A DNA stretch of 64,000 bases. It comes from Flavipsychrobacter sp. Its GTDB lineage: Bacteria > Bacteroidota > Bacteroidia > Chitinophagales > Chitinophagaceae. Both the position numbers and the translations under genes were made by a program. The notes under the pieces were generated by a model. The model searched no databases and was not told the origin of the DNA. It saw only the letters and a list, made by a program, of their open reading frames with translations. Shown here in pieces: positions 25,401 to 32,754 of this stretch (position 1 is its first letter; each line of letters starts with the position of its first letter). The stretch spans positions 916,001-980,000 of the forward strand of contig JAWKLD010000001.1 in the NCBI GenBank assembly GCA_041392855.1. Reading direction: 5' to 3'.

Positions 25401-26938
25401 CTATAACCATGGATGCTTATAAAGATGTGCCACTTAATAAAAATGAATTCGTTGGTACATTCAATATCGCTAATACCAGCGCCGCAAGTACAGAGGTAAG
25501 GTTGGAGTTCGATTATATACTACATGGCTTGCCTAAAGAGCCTGAAGGTAATGATGTATGGGTAAGAGGTAGCGACGCAGGTGCTTGGCAAAAAGTGTAT
25601 AGTTATAATAATGCCAGAAAGGATATTGGCTTGGTGCAAAATTCTGGTACTATATCAGTTTCTGATGCTTTGCTTAAGAGTAGTCAGGACTTTACAACAA
25701 GTTTTCAGCTTAAGTTTTCTCAACAGGATACGACATCAATAGCACTACGTAATTTTGGTACCGGTGTTACTATTGACAATATGAAGTTATACACCGTGCA
25801 AAATGATGTGGCTTTGGAAGCTATAGTTGCACCTGCAAAAACAGGTTGCGACCGTTCGAGTGAAACGCCACTAACAATTACCATTCGTAATGGCGTTAAT
25901 ATAGCACAAAATAATGTAGACCTTTACTATAGAATCAATAATGGCGCACCTGTAAAGGAAACTCTAGCTACTATAGCTGGCAAGGCTACCGTAAATTATA
26001 CTTTTAATAAGAAGCTAGATATATCTGCTGTTGGTACTTATGCACTAGATGTATGGCTTGTAGCCAATGGTGATACTTATCTTAAAAATGATAGTATTCT
26101 AAATACCGGTTTGCGCAATCAGCCTTTTGTGAAAACATTCCCATATAAAGAAGACTTTGAGCAAGGAACAGGTGGGTGGTATGCTGATGGCATTAATAGT
26201 AGTTGGGAGTATGGCGTACCTACAGCACCAAAGATCAGTAAAGCATATAGTGGCACCAAAGCTTGGGTAACCAGCTTGTCTTCTAGCTACAACGATAATG
26301 AGTTGTCCCATTTATACTCACCTTGCTTTGATGTGTCTACTATTGAAAATCCAACATTTAGTTGCAGGATAGCATTGGATATAGAAAACTGTGGACAGAT
26401 ACTATGTGATGCCGGCTATTTTGAATATAGTATAGATGGAGGCTTGTCATGGAGTAAGTTGGACACTGGCAGAGAAATGACCAATTGGTACAACGATACT
26501 AGTTATAAGATATGGACCGTCCAAAATGAAACAGACTGGAGAGAAGCTGTTATTTCGTTACCAAAAGGTGCCAGCCTGCTTAATTTAAGGTTTACCATGT
26601 TCTCTGACCCCGCTGCTCATTTTGAAGGTATAGGAGTTGACGATATTATGATTTTCGATAGAAAATATTATTTACCAACAAATGATATCATCAGTCTTAG
26701 TCCTAACCCTACCAACAATCATACTTATAGTATAGAGTGGGCGGCATCAGTAGGTGCAAAGATGCAAATTGTGATGACGGATATAATGGGCAGACAAGTA
26801 TACACAACCACGGCTATAGCGAGTGAGGAAGGTTATAATCGTACTACTATACTTACGCCCCAGATGTCAAGAGGTGTTTATCTGCTAAGAATAGTTATAG
26901 CAGGTAAAGAACATCAAAGAAAAATAGTTTATCAGTAA
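22436..26938 (+). CDS. Secreted subtilisin-like (S8) serine protease with T9SS type A signal
   Basis: 1500 residues. Signal peptide (1 to about 28, ending AVWGQ), a propeptide-like region to about 220, then the S8 domain with the triad D239 (GVGDNVSG), H267 in the GVHINGIVGG segment and S436 (GTSMASPGVAGA). A helical RYKQL and a pre-peptidase C-terminal-like domain follow, then a fibronectin-like unit (about 640-790), CARDB-like modules and a lectin/MAM-like domain with WYADGINSSWEYG. The last ~75 residues (LSPNPTNNHTYSI, MGRQVYT, MSRGVYLLRI) are the type A sorting domain. It is expected to be an exported, surface-attached protease. Divergent from the DUF4397 cargo gene. Confidence 0.93.
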   Translation: MRIGISNRLGLFFLIFSMLVGNIAVWGQANVPKRIYIKGADINVTYNVDAWLNEHSKVEQSKLLLIRFSKLPSTATKLQLKEHNIFLKDYIPDNAYVVLVDQSSKLEVLKNAYAYYIQDYSSLWKIDERLKGYEGNTDIIVSLYAAGDKIAFLNALNNIDIVQVNSNWEQLNKFVFSITKDQVVQLAELPEVQYISPLPKDVLLNAESKNASKTSNASLAKIHGGLGLTGKGIVIGVGDNVSGMSHIDLKDRVINYNPAAYTDHGVHINGIVGGAGIMDPRGEGVAPEATLVDHFFSNVLTTTPDMYQAHGMTITNNSYASTVGSCSYSGVYDALSVSVDELANNYNDILHVFASGNDGYLNCSPYPDGFGTVTGGYQPAKNNIVVNSTNKWFVNAYDGSRGPVRDGRLKPEITAVGVEVNSTTKNEEYLVAAGTSMASPGVAGAAALLAERYKQLHNNTNPKSDVLKTLLLNGATDIGNPGPDYRFGFGFLNLQHAITMLDSNRYSTNTITNGAAQQMKIDVPANTAKLKIMLCWHDKAANPSSSKQLINDLDLEVTEPNNTVHLPMVLDETPANILKNAIEKRDRLNNCEQVIINNPAAGSYTISVKGFNIPSTNQQYVIAYDFEQEGVEITYPTKGAAVKGEDSLRIYWYASDNANSFTLEYTTDGNTWTVIDNNIDAAQRYYVWYVPAGINSANCSMRLTRNTIGQVSTVGAFVINKQPEVKLSTNQCPGYIAIEWGAINNATSYEILQKLGANLVAVDTVNATSYIFKGLDPNKYQYVAVRPILGSLSGYRSLAIKRLPNDGDCTGSISDNDLSIDKVFTPVSGRMFTSTELKNNAPVILNIRNLDDVANSNYRVSYSINNGAWQSQIFTDAIPAKSIKAVTLTTANLAAAGSYSFRFAVENLTATDPVRENDSVTKVVRQLNNAPININNGFSDGFETMGIINISNDSMGVSTNEHWDYYNDSDTGRFRSFVNNGITISGNRSITMDAYKDVPLNKNEFVGTFNIANTSAASTEVRLEFDYILHGLPKEPEGNDVWVRGSDAGAWQKVYSYNNARKDIGLVQNSGTISVSDALLKSSQDFTTSFQLKFSQQDTTSIALRNFGTGVTIDNMKLYTVQNDVALEAIVAPAKTGCDRSSETPLTITIRNGVNIAQNNVDLYYRINNGAPVKETLATIAGKATVNYTFNKKLDISAVGTYALDVWLVANGDTYLKNDSILNTGLRNQPFVKTFPYKEDFEQGTGGWYADGINSSWEYGVPTAPKISKAYSGTKAWVTSLSSSYNDNELSHLYSPCFDVSTIENPTFSCRIALDIENCGQILCDAGYFEYSIDGGLSWSKLDTGREMTNWYNDTSYKIWTVQNETDWREAVISLPKGASLLNLRFTMFSDPAAHFEGIGVDDIMIFDRKYYLPTNDIISLSPNPTNNHTYSIEWAASVGAKMQIVMTDIMGRQVYTTTAIASEEGYNRTTILTPQMSRGVYLLRIVIAGKEHQRKIVYQ

Positions 26939-26942
26939 ACTA

Positions 26943-28202
26943 TTACCTGTTAAACAATATATTGAAATAGAAAGATGGTTTACGAAGCTTGTCTCTTAGG
27001 TCCATATCTGTAAACATGCAGCTAATTGTATCGCTAAGGGATTTACTCTTCTTAGCCTTATTCACAACAAAGTTGAACAACCAAGGAAATCTGCATAAAC
27101 GCTGTAGGGTAGCACTTATTTTAAATTCATCTCCTAATCTTTTGTATACTACTGCATCATACTCTTTCTCAAGAGTAGCTCTGCTATAATCGTTAGCTTC
27201 GGTAGCCTTTACTATAGCCTCAGCTGCTAGCATGCCACTATACAAGGCATTACCAATTCCTTCTCCACTAAACGGATCTATTAAACTAGCGGCATCGCCA
27301 ACTAACACAAAATTGTCTCCTGAAATAGGTAGCTGCTCCATAGCCATAGGTAAACCCCAACCGTGTATTTTGTCTTCAAGCTCAGCATCAGCAAACCTGT
27401 CTTTTATGTTAGGGTTATTCTTTATGGCATCTAGCATCCGTTCTCTAAGGTTTATCTTCTTCTCTCTTACAACGTCAGATAAAATACCAACACCCACATT
27501 AGCCAAGCCGTTAGGCATAGGGAATATCCAAAAGTAGCCGGGTAATAATTCTGGTAAGAAGTGGAGTTCGATAAAATTGTCCTTATTTAAACCTTTTACC
27601 CCTTTGTAGTAAGCACGTAGACCAACGGCATATGCTTTGGCCGAATTATGATCGGTCAATAAAGTTTTGCGTGTTATACCTTTATCTCCATCAGCACCTA
27701 CAATAACAGGTGCTGTTACTTCATAGCTTTTCCCGTTTTGTTCAAAAAATACGGTTACACTATTTGCTTCTTTTTTGATCTCTCTGATCTTAGCCCCTTG
27801 AAAAATGGTACTGTATTCAGATGGTATTTTCTCAAAAAGAAAGTTGTCAAACACTAACCTCTTTGTAGTAAATCCTGGAGCTTGGTCTTCTGGTTGTCTA
27901 TTAGGATTGAAAGGGATATGTAGATCCTTGCCATTAGGGGCAACAAAAATTATACCATGACTAGGCATGAATTGCTCTTCTTGTGTGAAAATCTCATCAT
28001 TAAGCCAGTCTGGGTTTGCTCTGCGAAGTACTAACGCTGTTTTGCCACTACAAGCATCACCACATATCTTATCTCTCGGAAAGGTGGCCTTGTCAATAAC
28101 TATATGAGGTATGCCTGCCTTAGTAAGGTAAAACGATGTACCCGCACCTCCCGGTCCAGCACCTACAATTATTGCTTTTGTTGTTAACTTTTGTACTTCC
28201 AT
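26943..28202 (-). CDS. Geranylgeranyl reductase family FAD-dependent oxidoreductase
   Basis: 419 residues. FAD-binding Rossmann motif VGAGPGGAGTSFYL at the N-terminus, the family motif PRDKICGDACSG (a variant of the P-x-x-K-x-CG-x loop), and the second FAD motif LVGDAASLIDPFSGEGIGNAL. The C-terminus has basic patches but no clear membrane helix. Relatives reduce isoprenoid double bonds (quinones, carotenoid or archaeal lipids) or act as hydroxylases; the substrate is not evident here. It is divergent from the PadR operon; its own TATTTTTG box (28218-28225, minus) gives a leader of about 9 nt. Confidence 0.9.
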   Translation of the reverse strand: MEVQKLTTKAIIVGAGPGGAGTSFYLTKAGIPHIVIDKATFPRDKICGDACSGKTALVLRRANPDWLNDEIFTQEEQFMPSHGIIFVAPNGKDLHIPFNPNRQPEDQAPGFTTKRLVFDNFLFEKIPSEYSTIFQGAKIREIKKEANSVTVFFEQNGKSYEVTAPVIVGADGDKGITRKTLLTDHNSAKAYAVGLRAYYKGVKGLNKDNFIELHFLPELLPGYFWIFPMPNGLANVGVGILSDVVREKKINLRERMLDAIKNNPNIKDRFADAELEDKIHGWGLPMAMEQLPISGDNFVLVGDAASLIDPFSGEGIGNALYSGMLAAEAIVKATEANDYSRATLEKEYDAVVYKRLGDEFKISATLQRLCRFPWLFNFVVNKAKKSKSLSDTISCMFTDMDLRDKLRKPSFYFNILFNR

Positions 28203-28217
28203 ATCCTAATGAGTGCC

Positions 28218-28225
28218 CAAAAATA
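28218..28225 (-). promoter_or_regulatory. -7 box of the geranylgeranyl-reductase-like gene
   Basis: Minus-strand TATTTTTG fits TAnnTTTG, with the predicted transcription start near 28211. No good TTTG is seen at the -33 distance. It lies about 45 bp away from the PadR half sites. Confidence 0.45.
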
Positions 28226-28253
28226 AGAGCTATATTTTCTAAACCTCATTTTT

Positions 28254-28298
28254 TTTGTTTTAATTTTTTATACCTAAATTTGTTAGGTATATACCTAA
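28254..28298 (+). promoter_or_regulatory. padR promoter with a three-half-site PadR operator
   Basis: TAAATTTG (28275-28282) is the -7 box, with TTTG at 28254-28257, 17 nt upstream. Three 8-bp half sites surround it: ATACCTAA (28270-28277), TTAGGTAT (28283-28290) and ATACCTAA (28291-28298). The last two form a perfect 16-bp palindrome TTAGGTATATACCTAA over the predicted transcription start; the first two form a second palindrome with the -7 box inside it. PadR proteins bind such AT-rich dyads, so autorepression is the natural reading. Confidence 0.75.
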
Positions 28299-28319
28299 TC
28301 AAATTATGTATACTGGGAT

Positions 28320-28655
28320 ATGGAACAAAAAGTGTTGAAAGGTAGCTTAACTACTATTATACTAAAACTGCTGGATGACAATGGTAGGATGTACGGTTAT
28401 GAAATGACCAAAGCCGTAAAAGAGGGTAGCAATGATACAATTGTGCTTACTGAGGCGGCATTATATCCTGCACTGCACAAGCTTGTAGACGAAGGGCTGC
28501 TAACAACCAAGTCGGAAGTGGTAGATGGGAGAATGCGTAAGTATTATTCGTTGACCAAAGAAGGTAAAAAAGAGACCAAGTATAAAGTAGATGCATTAAA
28601 AGAAATGATGAATTCTTTAAGCTTAATATTAAACCCTGCTATAAAAAATGGATAA
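28320..28655 (+). CDS. PadR-family transcriptional regulator
   Basis: 111 residues, the small PadR type. The winged-helix is seen as LTTIILKLLDDNGRMYGYEMTKAV, then TEAALYPALHKLVDEGLLTTK (recognition helix) and the wing MRKYYSLTKEGKKE; a short C-terminal helix gives dimerisation. Its gene overlaps the next one by 8 bp, and its own promoter carries matching palindromes. In Bacteroidota such regulators usually control an operon with a membrane protein or an ABC exporter. Confidence 0.93.
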   Translation: MEQKVLKGSLTTIILKLLDDNGRMYGYEMTKAVKEGSNDTIVLTEAALYPALHKLVDEGLLTTKSEVVDGRMRKYYSLTKEGKKETKYKVDALKEMMNSLSLILNPAIKNG

Positions 28656-29337
28656 CATTACACTAAACGAACTACAGCTAAAAAAGCTAAGACAATATAT
28701 ACACAATAGAGGTATAAAAGATCCGGTCATTGCAATGGAGGTATTAGATCATTTTGCCTGCAAGGTAGAAGAAGAAATGACGCAAAATCCTCAAGTAAGT
28801 CTAGAAGAAGCAATGGTAGCCGCTCATAAAAGTTTTGGAATAAAAGGCTTTAGAGCTATTACGGAGTATATGGAGAAGGGCTTACACAAAAAGTATAGAA
28901 AGCTGTTTTGGACAAATTTTTTAAAACAGTTCACCAGCATTCCTTCCTTATTACTGTTTATAGCTGTATGCCTATTCGTTTATGAGGGAAATAGGTTATT
29001 TATTAAAGAGGAGTTATTCTTTTGGGAAGATAAGTCGCTGTTTTCCTTATTGTTAATTGTGCTATATGCGGTAATAGAAATAGTAATAACATATAGGGTG
29101 ATACCAAAGTTCAAGACCAATTTATATGTATCTACAGCTGTTAGCCAAAGCAGTTTTTTTGGTATTTATTTAGTACTTTTTCTTTCTCCAAGTACTACTA
29201 CTTCTATAGTAAAACTAGTAGTTACAGCAGTGTTTTGTGGTATTTACACTATGTTGCTTTTGGCAAGATGGCAGTTGTATAAAAAAGCTATGGATGAGTA
29301 TCAAGAATTTGAAGAAAATTATCAGCAAGTGCAATAA
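28648..29337 (+). CDS. PadR-linked membrane protein
   Basis: 229 residues. An N-terminal helical domain of about 80 residues (LNELQLKKLRQYIHNRG, MEVLDHFACKVEEEM, SLEEAMVAAHKSFG) is the DUF1700-like or permease-prefix type module commonly found next to PadR regulators. It is followed by four membrane helices (about 94-112, 126-145, 156-178 and 185-204) and a charged coiled tail. The start lies 8 bp inside padR, so translation is coupled. Probably an envelope-stress or regulator-partner protein; the exact role is unknown. Confidence 0.75.
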   Translation: MDNITLNELQLKKLRQYIHNRGIKDPVIAMEVLDHFACKVEEEMTQNPQVSLEEAMVAAHKSFGIKGFRAITEYMEKGLHKKYRKLFWTNFLKQFTSIPSLLLFIAVCLFVYEGNRLFIKEELFFWEDKSLFSLLLIVLYAVIEIVITYRVIPKFKTNLYVSTAVSQSSFFGIYLVLFLSPSTTTSIVKLVVTAVFCGIYTMLLLARWQLYKKAMDEYQEFEENYQQVQ

Positions 29338-29338
29338 A

Positions 29339-29368
29339 AAAAGTCCACTACTATTGTAGTGGACTTTT
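29339..29368. terminator. Bidirectional terminator between the PadR operon and pdhB
   Basis: Perfect 13-bp stem (AAAAGTCCACTAC with its complement; 29339-29351 and 29356-29368) and a TATT loop, directly after the stop codon, with A-rich and T-rich flanks. Confidence 0.9.
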
Positions 29369-29388
29369 AGTTATATGTTGTTCTAATT

Positions 29389-30372
29389 TTATTTTTTAGC
29401 GTACATCACATCTTTAATAATGGTAACAGTACGAGCTACATCCGGTAGATATGCTGCTACCAAGTTTGGTGCATAGTGCATATTAGCATCAGCAGACGTG
29501 ATACGACGGATAGGCGCATCCAAATAGTCAAAAGCTTCTTTTTGTACTCTATAGCTAATTTCAGAAGAAACGCTACTGAATGGCCATTGTTCTTCTACGA
29601 TCACTAAGCGATTGGTCTTTTTTACAGAAGTAACAATAGTTTGCCAATCTAGTGGGCGTATTGTACGAAGGTCAATTACCTCTGCGCTAATCCCTTCTTT
29701 TGCTAGTTCTTCAGCAGCACCTAAAGCTACTTTCATCATTTTGTTGAAAGAAACTATAGTCACGTCTGAACCTTCACGTTTAACATCAGCCTTACCAATA
29801 GGTATTAGATACTCTTCTTCAGGCACTTCACCTTCTTCACCATACATTACCTCACTTTCCATAAATACTACAGGGTTCTCGTCTCTGATAGCAGATTTAA
29901 GAAGTCCTTTTGCATCATATGGATTAGAAACTGATATGACTTTTATGCCAGGTATATTAGCAAACCAACTTTCAAATGCTTGAGAGTGTTGTGCACCTAA
30001 TTGACCAGCAGAACCATTTGGTCCTCTGAAAACAATAGGGCAGCTAAACTGTCCTGCACTCATAGATAGCATCTTTGCTGCGTGGTTTAGTATTTGGTCT
30101 AAAGCTAATACTGCAAAGTTCCAAGTCATGAATTCAACAATAGGACGAGTATCGTTAGTAGATGCACCTACTGCAATAGCTGCAAAACCAAGCTCAGCAA
30201 TAGGAGTGTCTATTATTCTTTTAGGACCAAATTCGTCCAACATTCCCTGACTCACTTTGTAGGCACCATTATATTGTGCTACCTCTTCACCCATCAAGAA
30301 CACTTGTTCATCACGTCTCATCTCTTCTTGCATGGCCTCTCTTAGTGCCTGACGAAATGCTATTGTACGCAT
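29389..30372 (-). CDS. pdhB: Pyruvate dehydrogenase E1 component, beta subunit
   Basis: 327 residues of the transketolase-like E1 beta fold: RTIAFRQALREAMQEEMRRD start, GEEVAQYNGAYKVSQGM with the ThDP-activating glutamate, then IVFRGPNGSAGQLGAQHSQAFESWF, and the C-terminal domain with DLRTIRPLDWQTIV and VEEQWPFSSVSSEI. With an alpha subunit it oxidatively decarboxylates pyruvate in the PDH complex. No alpha subunit gene is adjacent, which is common in this phylum. A branched-chain or acetoin E1 beta is the alternative; the sequence looks like the PDH type. Confidence 0.93.
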   Translation of the reverse strand: MRTIAFRQALREAMQEEMRRDEQVFLMGEEVAQYNGAYKVSQGMLDEFGPKRIIDTPIAELGFAAIAVGASTNDTRPIVEFMTWNFAVLALDQILNHAAKMLSMSAGQFSCPIVFRGPNGSAGQLGAQHSQAFESWFANIPGIKVISVSNPYDAKGLLKSAIRDENPVVFMESEVMYGEEGEVPEEEYLIPIGKADVKREGSDVTIVSFNKMMKVALGAAEELAKEGISAEVIDLRTIRPLDWQTIVTSVKKTNRLVIVEEQWPFSSVSSEISYRVQKEAFDYLDAPIRRITSADANMHYAPNLVAAYLPDVARTVTIIKDVMYAKK

Positions 30373-30476
30373 ATATTATCTGTTGCTATTAGTTGTTATT
30401 TAAATAATTCTGCCTTTTGAGGCAATAAAGATAAGCATTGAGTGGGTATTTTACCCTAATAAAGCTTATAATATTA

Positions 30477-31004
30477 CTACTTGTTTGCTGGTTTAAAAGT
30501 AACCGTACTTCTCATGTTCTCTTCCTCAAATTTTAGCTTAAGCGTGTCTTGTTGAATAGAGATCACTTTCATTTTAATCTTACTACCAGCACCTTTAAGC
30601 TTCATTTCATCGATCATTAGGTTGCCCTCTTCATCAAAATACCAGCTTGCAGAGTCAATTTTGCCACTAAAATTCATGAGCATTTTTCCGTCTTTCTGAA
30701 AATCGAACCATGTATTTTCAACGGCATGCTGTTGCATTGCTTTATAGTCGTCCAGCTCTCTTCTTAATGATTGCTTAGCACTATCAATATTTCTCATGCC
30801 ATATATTTCCTCATTTTGCTCTGGCGTAGTGTTATTCCCTACAGTATCCAGAAATGCATTTTGCTCATCTATTATTTTCTGTAGATCAGGATTATCCAGC
30901 TCTATGGCTTGCCATTTTTGTTGAATTATATCTTCTTTTTTATTGCTTTGGCAAGCAGCAAGAAGTAGTACAGATGCACACAATGAAAGTGTTATCTTTT
31001 TCAT
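30477..31004 (-). CDS. Lipocalin-like lipoprotein
   Basis: 175 residues with a lipobox (LLAAC followed by QSN). After a helical linker with SLRRELDDYKAMQQ the second half is a run of beta strands: NTWFDFQKDGKMLMNFSG, ASWYFDEEGNLMID and QDTLKLKFEEENMRSTVTFKP. That order matches short lipocalin-type (DUF4923/DUF5004-like) lipoproteins of Bacteroidota. Likely anchored to the envelope; ligand unknown. It lies 7 bp downstream of the DUF4476 gene on the same strand. Confidence 0.7.
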   Translation of the reverse strand: MKKITLSLCASVLLLAACQSNKKEDIIQQKWQAIELDNPDLQKIIDEQNAFLDTVGNNTTPEQNEEIYGMRNIDSAKQSLRRELDDYKAMQQHAVENTWFDFQKDGKMLMNFSGKIDSASWYFDEEGNLMIDEMKLKGAGSKIKMKVISIQQDTLKLKFEEENMRSTVTFKPANK

Positions 31005-31011
31005 ATTATAT

Positions 31012-32094
31012 TTATTGAGGTATAATTAGTTTAAAATAGTCTTTCCAGTCTGTAGCTGACAATATATTCTCTAAAACAGGGAATTGCTCCTGATCCGTTA
31101 TTCTAGGATATACTCGTTTTAAGAAGGTATAGCGCTCAGGATCATTAGGTAGCGTTAACGCCAAAGTTTTAGCTTGGAAGGTAGAGAAGCATTTATCTAC
31201 TTCAGAAAGCAGGTACTTCAATCTTACTTTATCGCTTTTGTTAGTGGCTTTATCGTATATGTTGTCAAATTCGTTATTAGTAATAGGAGTAGGACAGTCG
31301 CTATTATGTAATCTTACTTTGTTATTACCGGAGCTTTGTGTTCTTGTAGGTTTAGTAATAGCTCTAGCAGGTGTAGTGGCTATTACTCTAGGTTGCTCAC
31401 TACTTTGTCTCATAGTTGGCGGTGGTGTACGCTCTGCTAAATTTGGGGGCGTGTCTTCTGTATAGTCAGTGGAAGGTGACTTTTGCGTAGTAACATTTGT
31501 TTTATTGTCACTAGTGCTGTTTATCTGGATATTAGCGATAAATTTAGGTTGCTCACCATTATCACTTTTTGTCTCCTGTGGTTTATTATATGTAGGTTTT
31601 TTTATTGTTGGGGTTTGCTCTGGTTGCCTATAAGTAGGCGTTTGTGGAACAGTATTAGTATTGATAGGAGTAGTACTGCTACTTGTATTGTAGACAATAC
31701 CTCTTGAATTAGGTATACGGTCTTGTTCAGTAGTATTACCTGCTGGCAGGTAAAATTTTTGTTCTATATCGTATAATGAAAATACGCCTTGCTTATTTTT
31801 CAGTAAAAAGCTTCTATTGCCATTCTCAGGTACTTCAATTGTGAATGTTTGAGAAGGGTAAGCCCTTTGTTGAAATAGTATCTCGATATTAATAGGGCCT
31901 GGTGCCAACATAGGTATGATACAGTAATTTTTACCATATCTAGGTAGCATTTCATCTTCAAACTTTACATAAAAAGGCGTCTCCTTATCTCCTTGTATAT
32001 ATACATAGGAAAACTGTTGCTGTGCCTGTGCAGCATAAGCAACAACAAACAAGAGTGCAAAAACAATATGTTTAAGTGACGATGAACGGAACAT
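31012..32094 (-). CDS. Secreted DUF4476 protein with low-complexity linker
   Basis: 360 residues: signal peptide (ending AYAAQAQQ), an N-terminal beta domain of about 100 residues, a long Thr/Pro/Asn/Gln-rich unstructured linker (about 115-260), and a helical DUF4476 domain at the C-terminus starting at SDCPTPITNNEFDNIY and holding DKVRLKYLLSEVDKCFSTFQ and a repeat-like YTFLKRVYPRITD. The domain's function is unknown. It overlaps the biotin-carrier gene upstream by one base (TAATG), so the three genes 30477-32591 are probably one transcript. Confidence 0.8.
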   Translation of the reverse strand: MFRSSSLKHIVFALLFVVAYAAQAQQQFSYVYIQGDKETPFYVKFEDEMLPRYGKNYCIIPMLAPGPINIEILFQQRAYPSQTFTIEVPENGNRSFLLKNKQGVFSLYDIEQKFYLPAGNTTEQDRIPNSRGIVYNTSSSTTPINTNTVPQTPTYRQPEQTPTIKKPTYNKPQETKSDNGEQPKFIANIQINSTSDNKTNVTTQKSPSTDYTEDTPPNLAERTPPPTMRQSSEQPRVIATTPARAITKPTRTQSSGNNKVRLHNSDCPTPITNNEFDNIYDKATNKSDKVRLKYLLSEVDKCFSTFQAKTLALTLPNDPERYTFLKRVYPRITDQEQFPVLENILSATDWKDYFKLIIPQ

Positions 32095-32591
32095 TATTCA
32101 AGTTCTATTAATACAGTATCTTTTTCTACAGCTGTATTTTCTTCAATGTTGATAGCCTTAACGGTAGCTGGTGCTGTAGCTTTTAAGATATTTTCCATCT
32201 TCATAGCTTCCAGTATCAATAAGCCATCACCTTTTTCTATCTGTTGACCAGGTGTTACCAGTATCTTTAATACTTTACCAGGCATTGGTGCCTTGATAGG
32301 CTCTGCTTTTTGCATTGCTTTTAGATCAAGCCCCATGCTTTCTAGTAGCTGGTCTATCTCTTCTTTTATTGCAATGGTGTAGACTTGGTCTTCAACTCTT
32401 ATTTTTAGCTCCTTGGCCTTATGGTCAACACTTTCTACTAGAGCAGTATAGCTTTTTCCATCACGAATAATGCTTATCAAACCATTGGGCTGGAATTGAA
32501 TATCCAACTCGGTGTCCGCATCATTGATTTGCCAATTACCATCTTTGTTGTCGATAGTATAGGTGTTATTTCTTATACTTGTTTGCAACAT
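32094..32591 (-). CDS. Biotin carboxyl carrier protein (acyl-CoA carboxylase subunit)
   Basis: 165 residues. The C-terminal biotinyl domain has the classic EAMKMEN motif with biotin-accepting K131, preceded by PMPGKVLKILVTPGQQIEKGD. The N-terminal ~90 residues are a beta-rich linker typical of the propionyl/methylcrotonyl-CoA or oxaloacetate-type carrier subunits in Bacteroidota, and shorter than AccB. It would carry CO2 between a biotin carboxylase and a carboxyltransferase encoded elsewhere. Overlap with the following gene suggests an operon, though the partners look unrelated. Confidence 0.88.
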   Translation of the reverse strand: MLQTSIRNNTYTIDNKDGNWQINDADTELDIQFQPNGLISIIRDGKSYTALVESVDHKAKELKIRVEDQVYTIAIKEEIDQLLESMGLDLKAMQKAEPIKAPMPGKVLKILVTPGQQIEKGDGLLILEAMKMENILKATAPATVKAINIEENTAVEKDTVLIELE

Positions 32592-32690
32592 AGTTGCCTG
32601 TTGTTATGATTAAGCAACAAAAATAGTCAATTAAAGACGGTTATTTATGATTTATAACTAGTTAATTTGTGGCTATTAGTGTTAAAATCA

Positions 32691-32709
32691 ATACCCCTTT
32701 ATGGGGTAT
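32691..32709. promoter_or_regulatory. Inverted repeat ATACCCC-N5-GGGGTAT upstream of the M1 aminopeptidase
   Basis: Seven-base arms separated by TTTAT, 46 bp upstream of the ATG at 32755. The right half (GGGGTAT) sits at the same distance from its ATG as the AGGGGTAT elements before 9902 and 12479. It may be part of a promoter or an operator. Confidence 0.4.
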
Positions 32710-32754
32710 AATTAATTATAGCTTATATATTACATTAGCACCTAAACATTATAT

